NCBI RefSeq assembly: GCF_039962115.1
Contig: NZ_JAMPKJ010000061.1
Span: forward strand, 1 to 35,139
Direction of reading: 5' to 3'
From: Funiculus sociatus GB2-C1
GTDB lineage: Bacteria > Cyanobacteriota > Cyanobacteriia > Cyanobacteriales > FACHB-T130
DNA: 35,139 nucleotides
Shown here: one piece after another, positions 9,098-19,160 of the stretch
How positions within the stretch are numbered: the first letter of the stretch is position 1
Layout: each line of letters opens with the position of its first letter
The notes under the pieces: generated by a model
Databases searched by the model: none
The model's input: only the letters and a program-made list of their open reading frames with translations
Told to the model about the DNA's origin: nothing
Position numbers and translations under genes: made by a program

Positions 9098-9169
9098 TGC
9101 CACAACCCCAGGCGTGAACCCACTGGCATCACTTGCCACAACCCCAGGCGTGAACCCACTGGCATCACT
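9098..9169 (+). repeat. 36-bp tandem direct repeat (two copies)
   Basis: Bases 9098-9133 are repeated exactly at 9134-9169; each unit begins TGCCACAACCCCAGGCGTGA. The unit is a multiple of three, and an open frame runs through it (phase of base 9170) and reads REPTGITFDQYAEYTRLEAG-like sequence. It may be an in-frame duplication inside a decayed gene. Confidence 0.85.
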
Positions 9170-9224
9170 TTTGACCAGTATGCAGAATACACCCGCCTAG
9201 AAGCTGGAACTGAGAAACGGCTAC

Positions 9225-9461
9225 ATGGGCTACGGAGGACAAGACCAAACTGGGTTTCATTTAGCTGTCCTGACCAACATGGGACTATTAGCTGCCATTC
9301 AAAATACAGAGGTGTCACTGTGGGTTGAAGCCTTAGACCGTCATTTGCGCTCAAGGTTGGAGACGGTCAATGCTCCAAGCGAAGTGGCAGAAGCTATGAT
9401 AAATCGGTTGAATCGAGCAATGGACGATTTAACAACGATCGCAGAATATCTTGAGGATTAG
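9225..9461 (+). CDS. Small unknown protein just upstream of hsdM
   Basis: A 78-residue, mostly helical reading frame ending 5 bp before hsdM. It contains no recognised domain. No good ribosome site precedes ATG 9225, and GGAGG at 9233 lies inside the frame. Upstream, in another frame, 9170-9229 reads [20 protein letters not shown], which looks protein-like and would join this frame after a single frameshift near 9185-9230. The gene may therefore be the 3' part of a longer broken gene. The tight spacing to hsdM implies co-transcription with the restriction locus. Confidence 0.5.
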   Translation: MGYGGQDQTGFHLAVLTNMGLLAAIQNTEVSLWVEALDRHLRSRLETVNAPSEVAEAMINRLNRAMDDLTTIAEYLED

Positions 9462-9466
9462 GAAGA

Positions 9467-11047
9467 GTGCCACGCCCCAAATCGACAAGTAGTAAGACCA
9501 ACGGTAACGGTGCAAAGAGCAGTAACGGTGCCAAGTTAGGCTTTGAGGAAATCCTGTGGGCGGCGGCGGATAAGCAGCGGGGTCACATGGACGCGGCGGA
9601 ATACAAGCACGTTGTCCTGGGGCTAATTTTCCTCAAGTACATTTCTGATGCGTTTCAGGAACTCTACGACAAGTTAGAGGCCCAAGAGTACGCTGACCCT
9701 GAAGACCGGGACGAATACACGGCTGAGAATATCTTTTGGGTTCCGAAAGAGGCGCGGTGGTCGTTTTTGCAGAGTAATGCTAAACAGCCCACTATCGGTC
9801 AGTTACTCGATGAGGCGATGAATGAGATCGAGAAAGCGAACCCGTCTCTCAAAGGAGTGCTGCCTAAAGAATACGGTAAGCCTGCCCTAGATAAACGGCT
9901 GTTGGGAGAACTCATCGACCTGGTAGGGAAAATTGGTCTGGGGGATTCGGAGAACCGTTCTAAGGATATCCTGGGGGGCGTTTACGAATACTTCTTGGGT
10001 CAGTTTGCCAGTGCCGAGGGGAAGAGGGGAGGACAGTTTTACACGCCGCGCTGTGTCGTGCAGTTGCTGGTGGAGATGATTGAGCCTTACAAGGGGCGGA
10101 TTTATGACCCCTGCTTCGGTTCTGGGGGAATGTTTGTCCAGTCAGAAAAGTTTGTCCAGGCGCACGGGGGACGGATTGGCGATTTGTCGATTTACGGACA
10201 GGAATCTAACCCGACGACGTGGAAGCTGTGCAAGATGAATCTGGCAATTCGGGGGATTGAGGGGAATCTGGGTTCCCAGAATGCCGATACCTTTCATAAT
10301 GACTTGCACAAAGACCTGAAGGCTGATTTTATCCTGGCTAACCCCCCGTTCAATATGAGCGATTGGGGAGGGGAACGCCTGCGGGAAGACGGACGCTGGC
10401 AGTATGGCTCACCTCATACGGGCAATGCGAACTATGCTTGGGTGCAGCATATTATTCACCATCTCAGCCCGAATGGGATAGCGGGGTTTGTGTTGGCGAA
10501 TGGGTCGATGAGTTCCAATCAGTCGGGTGAGGGGGAGATTCGCAAAGCGATCGCTGATGCAGATTTAGTAGACTGCATGGTAGCGCTACCGGGGCAGTTG
10601 TTCTACAACACCCAGATTCCGGCTTGTTTGTGGTTCTTGGCACGGAATAAGCGGAATGGGAAGTTTCGTGATCGCAGTGGGGAGACGTTATTTATTGATG
10701 GGCGGAAGCTGGGGGTGTTGATTGACCGCGTACACCGGGAATTGACCGAGAATGACATAGCCCGGATTGCTCAAACTTACCACGCTTGGCGGGGTGAGCA
10801 GGACGCGGGTGAGTATCAGGATGTGCCGGGGTTCTGCAAGAGTGCCAATTGGGAGGAGATTAAGGCTCACGGGTATGTTCTCACGCCGGGGCGGTATGTG
10901 GGGGCAGAGGAAATTGAAGATGATGATGAGCCGTTTGAGGAAAAGATGCTGCTGCTGACGGCGAAGTTAGAGGAGCAGTTTGCCCTGAGTGCAAAACTGG
11001 AAGCAGAGATTCGAGATAATCTCAGCGGTTTAGGTTATGGGTGCTAA
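9467..11047 (+). CDS. hsdM: Type I restriction-modification DNA methyltransferase subunit (HsdM)
   Basis: A 526-residue N6-adenine methyltransferase subunit that forms the M2S modification complex and joins HsdR for restriction. The N-terminal helical HsdM domain spans about residues 25-170. The SAM motif is [10 protein letters not shown] at 214-223, preceded by GGQFYTPR, and catalytic motif IV is NPPF at 292-295. The start is GTG 9467 with a TAGGAAG ribosome site; length is normal. A coiled C-terminal tail (residues 475-520) probably contacts HsdS. It is the first gene of the locus, but hsdS follows only after about 900 bp containing a toxin-antitoxin-like pair and a Uma2 remnant, an insertion that splits the usual hsdM-hsdS order. 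Confidence 0.96.
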   Translation: MPRPKSTSSKTNGNGAKSSNGAKLGFEEILWAAADKQRGHMDAAEYKHVVLGLIFLKYISDAFQELYDKLEAQEYADPEDRDEYTAENIFWVPKEARWSFLQSNAKQPTIGQLLDEAMNEIEKANPSLKGVLPKEYGKPALDKRLLGELIDLVGKIGLGDSENRSKDILGGVYEYFLGQFASAEGKRGGQFYTPRCVVQLLVEMIEPYKGRIYDPCFGSGGMFVQSEKFVQAHGGRIGDLSIYGQESNPTTWKLCKMNLAIRGIEGNLGSQNADTFHNDLHKDLKADFILANPPFNMSDWGGERLREDGRWQYGSPHTGNANYAWVQHIIHHLSPNGIAGFVLANGSMSSNQSGEGEIRKAIADADLVDCMVALPGQLFYNTQIPACLWFLARNKRNGKFRDRSGETLFIDGRKLGVLIDRVHRELTENDIARIAQTYHAWRGEQDAGEYQDVPGFCKSANWEEIKAHGYVLTPGRYVGAEEIEDDDEPFEEKMLLLTAKLEEQFALSAKLEAEIRDNLSGLGYGC

Positions 11048-11057
11048 ACAGTAAATC

Positions 11058-11339
11058 ATGGATTGTCAAAATCTAGTTTTTTCACGTCATGCTATCCAAC
11101 AGATGTTTCTTCGCCGGATTAGTAAAGGTGACGTGCAAGCTGTTGTTGCTTATGGGGAAGTGATAGAAGAAAATCCAGATGATACGCCGTTTCCTAGTTA
11201 TCTTTTATTGGATTTTGTAGAGGGTAAGCCGATTCATGTTGTATTTTCCTATGATGAATCTACAGAGACAGGATATGTGGTAACGGCTTATATTCCTAAC
11301 CCGAATCTTTGGATAAATAACTTTAGAAACCGGAGATAA
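11058..11339 (+). CDS. DUF4258 protein (RelE-like toxin candidate)
   Basis: A 93-residue protein with the DUF4258 pattern: an early FSRHAIQQMFLRRIS segment (His-x-x-x-Arg type), then GEVIEENPDDTPFPSYLLL and a C-terminal VVTAYIPNPNLW. DUF4258 is a RelE/BECR-fold-like family often paired with a small YgiT-type zinc protein in cyanobacteria, as here, where that gene follows 2 bp later. It is probably an RNase toxin or a derived form; activity is inferred from family and context. The pair sits inside the restriction locus, where toxin-antitoxin modules can stabilise neighbouring genes. Confidence 0.85.
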   Translation: MDCQNLVFSRHAIQQMFLRRISKGDVQAVVAYGEVIEENPDDTPFPSYLLLDFVEGKPIHVVFSYDESTETGYVVTAYIPNPNLWINNFRNRR

Positions 11340-11341
11340 AA

Positions 11342-11566
11342 ATGAGGTGTGTAATTTGCAAGCATGGAGAAACACAGTCGGGTTTAGTCACTGTGACTTT
11401 AGAACGGGATGAAAGCATTGTGATTATTAAGCGAGTACCAGCCGAGGTTTGTGTTAATTGTGGGGAATACTATTTGAGCGATGTGATTACTGAGCAGGTC
11501 TTAGAACGGGCTGAGGTGGCTGTTAGTAATGGGGCGGAAGTTGAAATTATCCGCTATGCTGCATAG
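11342..11566 (+). CDS. YgiT-type zinc-finger protein (antitoxin candidate)
   Basis: A 74-residue protein with two CxxC pairs, MRCVICKHG at the N terminus and CVNCGEYY near residue 37, which bind zinc in YgiT/MqsA N-terminal domains. It lacks the HTH domain of full-length MqsA. The C-terminal part (VITEQVLERAEVAV) is helical and probably binds the DUF4258 partner encoded 2 bp upstream. The gene order toxin then antitoxin is usual for this pairing. The ATG at 11342 directly follows the upstream stop, which suggests translational coupling. Confidence 0.85.
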   Translation: MRCVICKHGETQSGLVTVTLERDESIVIIKRVPAEVCVNCGEYYLSDVITEQVLERAEVAVSNGAEVEIIRYAA

Positions 11567-11679
11567 AGCTATTCAAGAAATATGAGGGTTGCAACTGAAA
11601 GCACCTGCTTATTTATGGGCGATCTGCCTAACGCCAAGGGCTTCGCTGATGCAGCAGCGTTTCGCGATCCAAAATCAGG

Positions 11680-11859
11680 GAGTATTGGATTTTGGATGTC
11701 AATGCCCGTCAATTATCTGTGTTTCGGGAGCCAAAGGCAGAGGGTTATGCTAACTCCGTTGTGTTGGCATCGGATTTAGTCGCACCTTTGGAATTTCCAG
11801 ATTGTCAGGTGTCAGTGGAGGATTTACTCAGGAAAAGTACAGAGCCAAGTTGGGAGTGA
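11680..11859 (+). pseudogene. Uma2-family C-terminal remnant
   Basis: The frame starting at 11680 reads EYWILDVNARQLSVFREP, then GYANSVVLASDLVAPLEFPD and VSVEDLL, and stops at 11857-11859. This is the C-terminal half of a Uma2 (PD-(D/E)xK-fold) protein, a family expanded in cyanobacteria. Its N-terminal half is missing. Immediately upstream (about 11617-11670) lies GC-rich interspersed-repeat sequence with a stop in this frame, so an insertion or deletion probably destroyed the gene. Confidence 0.72.
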
Positions 11860-11956
11860 GGGAAGATGCAGTAGTTGAAGGTGAAGTTGGAGAAGCAGTT
11901 TAAAAAGTTGGTGCGGTGAGAGAAGGAGATTTGGTTGAATCTACAGGGAATGAGTT

Positions 11957-13351
11957 ATGGAGGCTGAATATCTGTTGGCGGTTCCGAGCAGAACGAAGGG
12001 ACGTGAGGCAAGCACAGGTGTCATCCCTGGTCGGTTCGCTCTTTCGGTTGGGCATCCTGCTTTGCCAACACCGCCAGGATGGAAATGGACTAAGCTTAGC
12101 GATGTTGCCCGACTAGAGAGTGGACACACGCCAAGTCGCAGGCATCCAGAATACTGGGACGGAGAGGTTCCGTGGATTGGCATCAAGGATGCCGTAGACA
12201 ACCACGGGCGAACAATCAACGACACATATCAGCACGTTACCGAACTTGGATTAGCAAACTCATCCGCTCGCCTTTTGCCGAAGAACACGGTTTGTCTGTC
12301 TCGCACAGCCTCTATTGGATACGTCACGGTCATGGGAAGACCAATGGCTACAAGCCAAGATTTCGTGAACTGGGTTTGTAGTGATGGGATTGAGCCTCAA
12401 TTCCTGAAGGCTATTCTAATAGCTGAACACGAGAGCCTTTGGAGGTTCGCAAGTGGAACAACACACCAAACCATTTACTATCCCGAAGTGAAGGCATTTC
12501 ACGTTTGCCTTCCACCTATCCAGGAACAGCGTGCCATCGCACGTATCCTCTCCTCACTAGACGACAAAATCGAGCTGAACCAGCAGATGAACCGGACGCT
12601 GGAAGCGATCGCACGGGCAATCTTCAAATCCTGGTTTGTGGATTTTGACCCCGTTCGCGCAAAGATGGACGGCAGCCAGCCAGTAGGGATGGACGCTGCA
12701 ACGGCTGATCTTTTCCCTGATGAGTTTGAGGAGTCACATCTGGGGAAGATTCCGAAAGGGTGGAAAGTAGGGACGATAGAAACAGAATGTCGTTTAACAA
12801 TGGGACAGTCGCCCAAGTCTGAATTTTATAACGTAACCGGGGATGGACTGCCATTTCACCAGGGTGTAACAAACTTTGGAACTCGTTTTCCGACTCATAA
12901 AACGTTCTGTAGTGTGTCTGAGCGAACAGCTAATACAGGAGATATTCTGTTTAGCGTTCGCGCCCCAGTGGGACGAATTAATGTAGCTGATAAAAAAATC
13001 ATAATAGGTCGTGGTCTTTCAGCTATCAGACATAACCAAAATTACCAATCCTTCCTGTTGTATCACTTGTTCCACACCTTTAAAGAGGAAGACTCCATAG
13101 GAACTGGCACGATATACGCATCTGTGACTAGAAAAGAAATGCAGGAAATTAAGTTAATTATTCCTCTTGCTGCAATTGTTAATTTTTTTGATAATCAAGT
13201 TAAAGTGATAGATAAAAAAATAGCGAATAACGAAAAAGAAGCCCGCACTCTCTCCAGAACTCGCGATATACTAATACCAAAGTTGCTATCTGGTAAAATT
13301 CAATTAAAGGATGCTGAGAAGTTAGCGGAGATGGCAGCATATGGAAAGTAA
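11957..13351 (+). CDS. hsdS: Type I restriction-modification specificity subunit (HsdS)
   Basis: A 464-residue specificity subunit that sets the bipartite DNA target. Two target-recognition domains are seen: TRD1 about residues 38-195 (begins PPGWKWTKLSDVARLESGHT) and TRD2 about 265-425 (begins IPKGWKVGTIETECRLTMG). The helical spacers include IQEQRAIARILSSLDDKIEL with AIFKSWFVDFDPVRAK, and C-terminally KKIANNEKEARTLSRTRDIL with PKLLSGKI. Start ATG 11957 gives about 35 residues before the first TRD, slightly long, so a later start is possible. The end overlaps the next gene by 11 bp. TRD swapping usually changes specificity, so the target cannot be read from sequence. Confidence 0.95.
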   Translation: MEAEYLLAVPSRTKGREASTGVIPGRFALSVGHPALPTPPGWKWTKLSDVARLESGHTPSRRHPEYWDGEVPWIGIKDAVDNHGRTINDTYQHVTELGLANSSARLLPKNTVCLSRTASIGYVTVMGRPMATSQDFVNWVCSDGIEPQFLKAILIAEHESLWRFASGTTHQTIYYPEVKAFHVCLPPIQEQRAIARILSSLDDKIELNQQMNRTLEAIARAIFKSWFVDFDPVRAKMDGSQPVGMDAATADLFPDEFEESHLGKIPKGWKVGTIETECRLTMGQSPKSEFYNVTGDGLPFHQGVTNFGTRFPTHKTFCSVSERTANTGDILFSVRAPVGRINVADKKIIIGRGLSAIRHNQNYQSFLLYHLFHTFKEEDSIGTGTIYASVTRKEMQEIKLIIPLAAIVNFFDNQVKVIDKKIANNEKEARTLSRTRDILIPKLLSGKIQLKDAEKLAEMAAYGK

Positions 13352-14546
13352 AAGACCTTTATTTTATGAATCTAGCTTATCTGCTGTTTTGCAAAACCAA
13401 GAACAGAAGATGTTGGCAGAAATAGACAGTATTGATGAAAACTCCTTACTTAACACAAGTGTGCATGACTGGTGCGATTACTTTGAGCATAATTACAAAC
13501 TTGAAGTACCCAAACTAATCGAAGAAAAGATTAAAACTGATTCCAGAGAAGTTAAAGTTCGTTTGAACGACTACGGTAGGAATACTTCTGTAACAGGAAC
13601 TGAAATTATCATTTTTATTCCATTTGAAGGGGAGAGAAATTTGTTTAGGTATGAACCGCGCTATAGCGAAACTCCCACACCAGATGCAATAGTTAATCAG
13701 GATGAAATTATCCTAAGTTATACACAAACAAATCACCATGTCAAAGCCGTTGAGTCAGCCTTTACACAGGATTTAGTCCAGATTAAGCGATTTCTAAATT
13801 GGATAGAAGCACAGGTTTCACCCTTTAATGATTCGGTTCGCACGAAAGCACAAACTCGAATTGAAATACGCCGACAAAAACTTCTCAACGATCGGGATTT
13901 AGTAGCTGCTTTGGGATTTCCCTTGAAACGAAGGGATGATGCACCGCAAACTTATGTTGTACAAACAGTAAGAAGAAAGGTTTCTATTTCCCGACCTTCT
14001 ACGGATATGGCTCCCTTTGTGCCTGAACCCACCTTAGATATGCAGGAGTACGAACATATCCTTTCTGTTATTTCTAATATGGTCATGGTAATGGAAAGAA
14101 GTCCCCGAGCATTTAAGGGTATGGGAGAAGAAGATATCCGGCAACATTTTCTTGTCCAGCTTAATGGTCAGTATGAGGGTCAGGCTACTGGAGAAACTTT
14201 TAACTTAAGTGGGAAAACAGATATTTTAATTCGTGTCGAAGGAAAGAATATTTTCATAGGAGAGTGTAAATTTTGGGGCGGAAAAGAAAAGTTACAAGAA
14301 ACCCTCGAACAACTGCTCGGTTATACTTCCTGGCGAGATACGAAAATTGCACTGCTAATATTTAACCGGAACAAAGACTTTTCAAACGTGGTGAAACAGA
14401 TTCCAGAGATAATTAAGTCTCATTCAAACTTCAAAAGGGAAGTTCCTTATGATTCTGAAACTGGGTTTCGGTGTGTGCTTCACCACCCTGATGATGTGAA
14501 TCGCGAACTTATCCTGACAACTCTAGCTTTCAATGTGCCTCAATGA
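13341..14546 (+). CDS. Predicted PD-(D/E)xK nuclease embedded in the type I RM operon
   Basis: A 401-residue protein of unnamed family. Residues 1-220 have no recognised domain. The C-terminal half has a PD-(D/E)xK nuclease core: acidic [11 protein letters not shown] at 261-270, [19 protein letters not shown] at 292-310 with Asp294 and Glu308-x-Lys310, and [10 protein letters not shown] (Gln324) as a typical following helix. The gene overlaps hsdS by 11 bp and hsdR by ATGA, so it is translated as part of the operon. It is not one of the three canonical type I subunits. It may be an accessory restriction nuclease or another anti-phage effector using the operon's expression; this is inference. 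Confidence 0.78.
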   Translation: MESKRPLFYESSLSAVLQNQEQKMLAEIDSIDENSLLNTSVHDWCDYFEHNYKLEVPKLIEEKIKTDSREVKVRLNDYGRNTSVTGTEIIIFIPFEGERNLFRYEPRYSETPTPDAIVNQDEIILSYTQTNHHVKAVESAFTQDLVQIKRFLNWIEAQVSPFNDSVRTKAQTRIEIRRQKLLNDRDLVAALGFPLKRRDDAPQTYVVQTVRRKVSISRPSTDMAPFVPEPTLDMQEYEHILSVISNMVMVMERSPRAFKGMGEEDIRQHFLVQLNGQYEGQATGETFNLSGKTDILIRVEGKNIFIGECKFWGGKEKLQETLEQLLGYTSWRDTKIALLIFNRNKDFSNVVKQIPEIIKSHSNFKREVPYDSETGFRCVLHHPDDVNRELILTTLAFNVPQ

Positions 14547-17500
14547 CTGCGAACTTCACCGAATCCGTTGTCGAAGAAGCAACTCTTAAATGGCTTGAAG
14601 GTTTAGGTTACACTCCCATCCATGCCTCCGAAATTGCCCCCGATTCCCCCAATTCAGAACGGCAAACCTACGCCGATATTGTCCTAATTGACCGCCTCCG
14701 TTCCGCCTTAGCAACCATCAACAATAAAATCCCACCCGACGCGATAGAAGAAGCTATCCGCAAAGTCACCCGCACCGATACCCCCAGCCTATTTGAAAAC
14801 AACCGCCGCTTCCACAAACTCCTCACTGATGGCGTTGATGTCGAATATCAAGCCGAAAATCGCACCATCTACGATAAAGTCTGGTTAATTGACTTTACCA
14901 ACCCCAACAACAACGACTGGTTAGCCGCCAATCAATTTACAGTTATTGAAAATAAAAATAACCGCCGTCCCGATGTCGTTATCTTCATCAACGGCTTACC
15001 TTTAGGAGTAATCGAACTCAAAAACCCTACTGATGAAAACGCCACCATTAGAGGCGCATTCAACCAACTCCAAACCTATAAAAACGACATCCCTATCCTA
15101 TTTCCCTATAACGAAATCCTAATCGTATCAGACGGCACCGAAGCCAGAGTCGGCACTCTCACCGCCGACTGGGAATGGTTCATGCCTTGGCGCACGATTG
15201 ATGGAGAAACTATCGTCCCCAAAGGCACCGCCGAACTCGAAGTCATCATCAAAGGCATCTTTGAAAAACACCGCTTCCTCGACCTCCTGCACCACTTCAT
15301 CGTCTTTGAAGTAGACGGGGACAAAATCACCAAAAAGATGGCAGGCTACCACCAATTCCACGCCGTCAACAAAGCGATCGCTCGCACCGTAACCGCAACC
15401 AACCCAGAAGGCGACAGACGAGTTGGCGTCATCTGGCACACCCAAGGCAGCGGCAAGAGTTTAACGATGGCATTCTATGCCGGGAAGATCGTACAGCACC
15501 CCGACCTAGAAAACCCCACCCTCGTTGTCCTCACCGACCGCAACGACCTAGACGACCAACTGTTTAACACCTTCTCCACCTGTTCTGACCTCCTGCGCCA
15601 AACCCCCGTGCAAGCAGAAGACCGGGAAAACCTACGAGAACTGCTACAAGTCGCCTCCGGTGGCGTCGTCTTCACTACGATTCAGAAATTCGCCCCAGAG
15701 GAGAAGGGGAAAAAGTACCAAGAACTCTCCGACCGTCGCAACATTGTCTTTATCGCCGATGAAGCCCACCGTTCCCAGTACGGTCTTAAACCCAATGTAA
15801 CCACCAACAAAGAGCAGACAGAAGCCTATATTTCCTATGGTTTCGCTCAACATTTACGAGACGCCCTCCCCAATGCCTCGTTTATCGGTTTTACGGGAAC
15901 CCCTATTGAATCAGCGGATAGAAATACCAAGAACGTCTTTGGTGACTATATCGACATCTACGATATCCAACGCGCCGTAGAAGATGAAGCCACCGTCCGC
16001 ATCTACTACGAAGGGCGACTGGCCAAACTGAATTTAGACGAATCAGAACGTCCCCAAATTGACCCCAACTTTGAAGAAGTCACTGAGGACGAAGAACAGA
16101 CCACCAAAGACAAATTAAAGAGCAAATGGGCAAGATTAGAAGCCCTCGTCGGTGCAGAACCACGCATCAATCAAGTCGCTCAAGATATTGTTCAACACTT
16201 CGAGAATCGCCAAGCCACTATAGAAGGTAAGGCGATGATTGTTGCCATGAGTCGCCGGATTTGCGTTGAACTCTACAATGCCATTATCAAACTCCGTCCC
16301 GACTGGCACCATGACGACGATGACAAAGGCACAATCAAAGTCGTAATGACAGGTTCAGCATCCGATGACCAGAAGATGCAACCTCATATCCGCAGTAAAA
16401 AGAAACGAAAAGACCTTGCCAAACGCTTTAAAAACGCCGCCGATGAGATGAAACTGGTGATAGTCCGGGATATGTGGCTAACCGGATTTGATGCCCCATG
16501 TCTGCATACCATCTACGTCGATAAACCGATGCGCGGTCATGGATTAATGCAGGCGATCGCCAGAGTCAACCGCGTCTTCAAAGACAAACCAGGCGGTTTA
16601 GTCGTCGATTACCTCGGCATTGCCGACCAATTAAGAGCAGCCCTTAACGACTACACCGAAGGCGACAGAGAAGAAACAGGCATTCCCGCCGAGGTAGCCC
16701 TGGACATCATGCAGGAGAAATACGAAGTCGTCAAGGCAATGTACCAAGGCTACCCTTCGGGGGCAAGCTACGACTACTCCAAATTCTTCAACGGCACTCC
16801 CACCGAACGCCTCTCGGTCATCCCTGCCGCAATGAACCATATCCTAGAGTTAGAAGACGGCAAACAACGCTATATCAAAGCCGTCACCGAACTGTCTCAA
16901 GCCTTTGCCCTCGTCAGCAGCTTGGATGAAGCGATCGCGATTCGCGATGAAGTGAGTTTTTTCCAAGCCATCAAAGCCGCGATGGTAAAACACACCACAA
17001 CAGGCGGCAAAAGTCCAGAAGATTTAGATGCAGCCGTGCGCCAGATTGTCTCCAAAGCCGTCGCCTCAGAACAGGTGGTGGATTTGTTTGCAGCAGCAGG
17101 TTTGAAGAATCCCGACATCTCGATTCTCTCGGATGAATTCTTAGAAGACGTGCGGGGCTTACCCTACCGGAACTTAGCCCTAGAGGTGCTGCGGAAACTG
17201 ATTAACGATGAGATAAAAACGCGATCGCGCAAAAACTTAGTCCAGTCCCGCTCCTTTGCCCAGATGCTGGAGGAGACGATTAAACGCTACCAGAACCGCT
17301 CGATTGAAACAGCCCAGGTGCTTACAGAACTCATTGAACTTGCCAAGGAAATCCGCGAAGCTCAGAGCCGGGGTGAGAATTTGGGGTTAACTGAAGATGA
17401 GGTGGCGTTCTATGACGCGCTGGAAGTCAATGATAGCGCCGTGCAAGTGTTGGGGGATGAAACATTAAAAGCGATCGCACGCGAACTGGTGCAGGCAGTG

Positions 17501-17671
17501 CGCCGCAACGTAACCATTGATTGGACCGTAAAAGAGAGCGTGAGAGCGAAGCTGCGAACCTTAGTAAAGCGGCTGCTACGCAAGTATGGCTATCCACCGG
17601 ATAAGCAAGAGAAAGCGACAGTGACGGTGTTACAACAGGCAGAACTACTGTGCAAGGATTGGGCAGCTTGA
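14543..17671 (+). CDS. hsdR: Type I restriction endonuclease subunit (HsdR)
   Basis: A 1042-residue translocase-nuclease that joins M2S to cut unmodified DNA after ATP-driven translocation. The N-terminal nuclease has Asp144 in [13 protein letters not shown] and Glu158-x-Lys160 in VIELK. The superfamily 2 helicase follows with HTQGSGKS (GSGKS 302-306), DEAHRSQYG (406-414), GFTGTPIE near 447, and a motif VI-like QAIARVNR near 678. The C-terminal third is the helical region that docks on the methylase. Length is normal and no defect is seen. Start ATG 14543 overlaps the upstream stop by four bases (ATGA). Confidence 0.97.
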   Translation: MTANFTESVVEEATLKWLEGLGYTPIHASEIAPDSPNSERQTYADIVLIDRLRSALATINNKIPPDAIEEAIRKVTRTDTPSLFENNRRFHKLLTDGVDVEYQAENRTIYDKVWLIDFTNPNNNDWLAANQFTVIENKNNRRPDVVIFINGLPLGVIELKNPTDENATIRGAFNQLQTYKNDIPILFPYNEILIVSDGTEARVGTLTADWEWFMPWRTIDGETIVPKGTAELEVIIKGIFEKHRFLDLLHHFIVFEVDGDKITKKMAGYHQFHAVNKAIARTVTATNPEGDRRVGVIWHTQGSGKSLTMAFYAGKIVQHPDLENPTLVVLTDRNDLDDQLFNTFSTCSDLLRQTPVQAEDRENLRELLQVASGGVVFTTIQKFAPEEKGKKYQELSDRRNIVFIADEAHRSQYGLKPNVTTNKEQTEAYISYGFAQHLRDALPNASFIGFTGTPIESADRNTKNVFGDYIDIYDIQRAVEDEATVRIYYEGRLAKLNLDESERPQIDPNFEEVTEDEEQTTKDKLKSKWARLEALVGAEPRINQVAQDIVQHFENRQATIEGKAMIVAMSRRICVELYNAIIKLRPDWHHDDDDKGTIKVVMTGSASDDQKMQPHIRSKKKRKDLAKRFKNAADEMKLVIVRDMWLTGFDAPCLHTIYVDKPMRGHGLMQAIARVNRVFKDKPGGLVVDYLGIADQLRAALNDYTEGDREETGIPAEVALDIMQEKYEVVKAMYQGYPSGASYDYSKFFNGTPTERLSVIPAAMNHILELEDGKQRYIKAVTELSQAFALVSSLDEAIAIRDEVSFFQAIKAAMVKHTTTGGKSPEDLDAAVRQIVSKAVASEQVVDLFAAAGLKNPDISILSDEFLEDVRGLPYRNLALEVLRKLINDEIKTRSRKNLVQSRSFAQMLEETIKRYQNRSIETAQVLTELIELAKEIREAQSRGENLGLTEDEVAFYDALEVNDSAVQVLGDETLKAIARELVQAVRRNVTIDWTVKESVRAKLRTLVKRLLRKYGYPPDKQEKATVTVLQQAELLCKDWAA

Positions 17672-17737
17672 GGGAGAGCGATCGCCTCGTGCTCATTTAC
17701 TAGAAAGTTGTATCCACCTAAAAGCTATAAATACTCG

Positions 17738-17763
17738 ATGAGCGCGGTATACCGCGCTGATGG
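17738..17763. repeat. Interspersed palindromic repeat, copy 1
   Basis: An exact 26-bp match to 23363-23388. The core AGCGCGGTATACCGCGCT is an 18-bp perfect palindrome. Both copies lie in intergenic DNA, consistent with a small mobile or protein-binding palindrome. Confidence 0.9.
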
Positions 17764-17932
17764 ATGTCCCCTAAAATTTTTTAGCTCTAGAGAACCCACG
17801 GGTTGTAAGACCACTTGCCAATGCGATCGCCCAGCCAGCAGCGATTGAAATAAAATCAGTTATCCAAGTGGATAACTGTCTTACCTGATAAGGGTTTCAG
17901 CAGTTCGAGAGCAGAAAGCGATCGCTGACCAT

Positions 17933-17963
17933 GAAGGGTAAGAATTTTTTTTTCTTACCCTTC
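17933..17963. terminator. Hairpin between convergent genes
   Basis: GAAGGGTAAGAA and TTCTTACCCTTC are perfect 12-bp arms around a 7-T loop. The run of Ts continues into the stem, so pairing may shift. Its position between two convergent genes suggests a shared terminator, though no U-tract follows the right arm. Confidence 0.55.
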
Positions 17964-18075
17964 CAATTCGCAGGGATTTAAGCATCAGTTGACATTAGTG
18001 GTTTAATGTCATCTTTGAACTTTGGTTGTTGAGGCATCGTGATTGAAACGTGATTATCTGTGAAAAGACCCCTTT

Positions 18076-19035
18076 TCACAGACAATAGCTCTGGCTCATA
18101 GCAGGTGCTGGCTTATCATCCTCTGCCAAAATATGAGACTCTAGTTGACTAAGGCATTTGAGGTGCATCCGTTCCAAATCGTTTAATACTGCCTCCGCCT
18201 CAGTACCAAACTTGTAATATTCAGTTAGGTTGCCTAATCGATAATTAAAGGGCTGGTAACGATGCTTGAAATATAGCTCAACGTTGCCCCTGTGTTCCCA
18301 AGTACCAAGTACCTTAAGTTCAACGTTTTTGTAATGGCAACGTAAATCCCGCCTAATTTCTACCACTCGTTCTTCAATTGTTCGCTTAGTCACACCAATT
18401 TTATAAAGGGTTCCACTATTAGTTTTTAGTTCTAAATAGTACAAACGATGCTTCAGAATTCTTCTGAGTTGAGTTCGATAAAGCCATAAATCAATTGAAC
18501 GTTCTTTCAGATCCAGGGATTTAAGGACTTTAGCAAGCTCTGTCTGTCGTTCTATATCAGATAGTTTCTTGAGGAGAAGCGGCTCCTGAACTTGATTGAA
18601 TTCTTTTAAAGCCAGCGCTCCTACTGGAATTTTCCCTAGCTGTGTAAATTCGTAGCCCGGAGGATTTTGATAGGGATTCTTCTGTAATAGTTTGGCTTTG
18701 ATTAATGGCTTGAGGTCAACAAAGAAAGGGATGCTCCAGCCATTTTGACCACATGAAAACCAAAGGGTTTTGAGCAATTGCAGAGCCTGTCCTGATAACT
18801 CAATATTGAAGTTGTCATACAGGGGAAGCGCCGGGAAGTCTCGTTTAACCGTCACGGAACGACAGGTCTGCCCGGCATGAGCGAAATGATGTTCCTTGAC
18901 TTGGCCCTTCTTGGCAACTAATTTGACTCCACAATAGGGGCAAATTAAATCACTTTTTCCACTGGGGACATCAACAATATCAACCAATTTATTATCAGCG
19001 CTGACCCCAAACTTTAGCAGCCACACATAAGTCAT
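18076..19035 (-). CDS. CoiA-like zinc-ribbon and T5orf172-type GIY-YIG protein
   Basis: A protein of 319 residues from the chosen ATG at 19035; an upstream ATG at 19179 would add 48 residues but overlap the divergent nuclease gene. The N-terminal part has a zinc site, ICPYCGVKL with HHFAHAGQTC, resembling the N-terminal motif of competence protein CoiA. The C-terminal third reads LYKIGVTKRTIEERVVEIRR with a later Glu/His-containing NVELYFKHRY, matching T5orf172/MUG113-type GIY-YIG nuclease-like domains. It may be a DNA-cleaving or DNA-processing enzyme on a mobile element. The middle section (residues about 65-195 of this form) is unassigned. Confidence 0.72.
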   Translation of the reverse strand: MTYVWLLKFGVSADNKLVDIVDVPSGKSDLICPYCGVKLVAKKGQVKEHHFAHAGQTCRSVTVKRDFPALPLYDNFNIELSGQALQLLKTLWFSCGQNGWSIPFFVDLKPLIKAKLLQKNPYQNPPGYEFTQLGKIPVGALALKEFNQVQEPLLLKKLSDIERQTELAKVLKSLDLKERSIDLWLYRTQLRRILKHRLYYLELKTNSGTLYKIGVTKRTIEERVVEIRRDLRCHYKNVELKVLGTWEHRGNVELYFKHRYQPFNYRLGNLTEYYKFGTEAEAVLNDLERMHLKCLSQLESHILAEDDKPAPAMSQSYCL

Positions 19036-19160
19036 ATCGCGAATCACTAAGTATTTATCGTTAACTTCGACGGCAGATGGAATCAGGACGCTCCCTTGAA
19101 TAAACGCGATCGCGTCCCACTTTCTGGGAACACTAGGACTGTCCCAGATGAGAAGGTGTG

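Larger units (their letters stand above)
17672..18075. other. Convergent intergenic region; no gene
   Basis: This 404-bp stretch separates convergent hsdR and the GIY-YIG gene. It holds several HIP1 sites, the palindrome at 17738-17763 (shared with 23363-23388) and the hairpin at 17933-17963, which suit transcription termination of both genes. No coding sequence is seen. Confidence 0.5.

Noticed and set aside
11878-11919. KVKLEKQFKKLVR-like frame before hsdS, resembling the HsdM tail
   Set aside because: Too short to separate a duplicated hsdM end from chance coiled-coil-like sequence.
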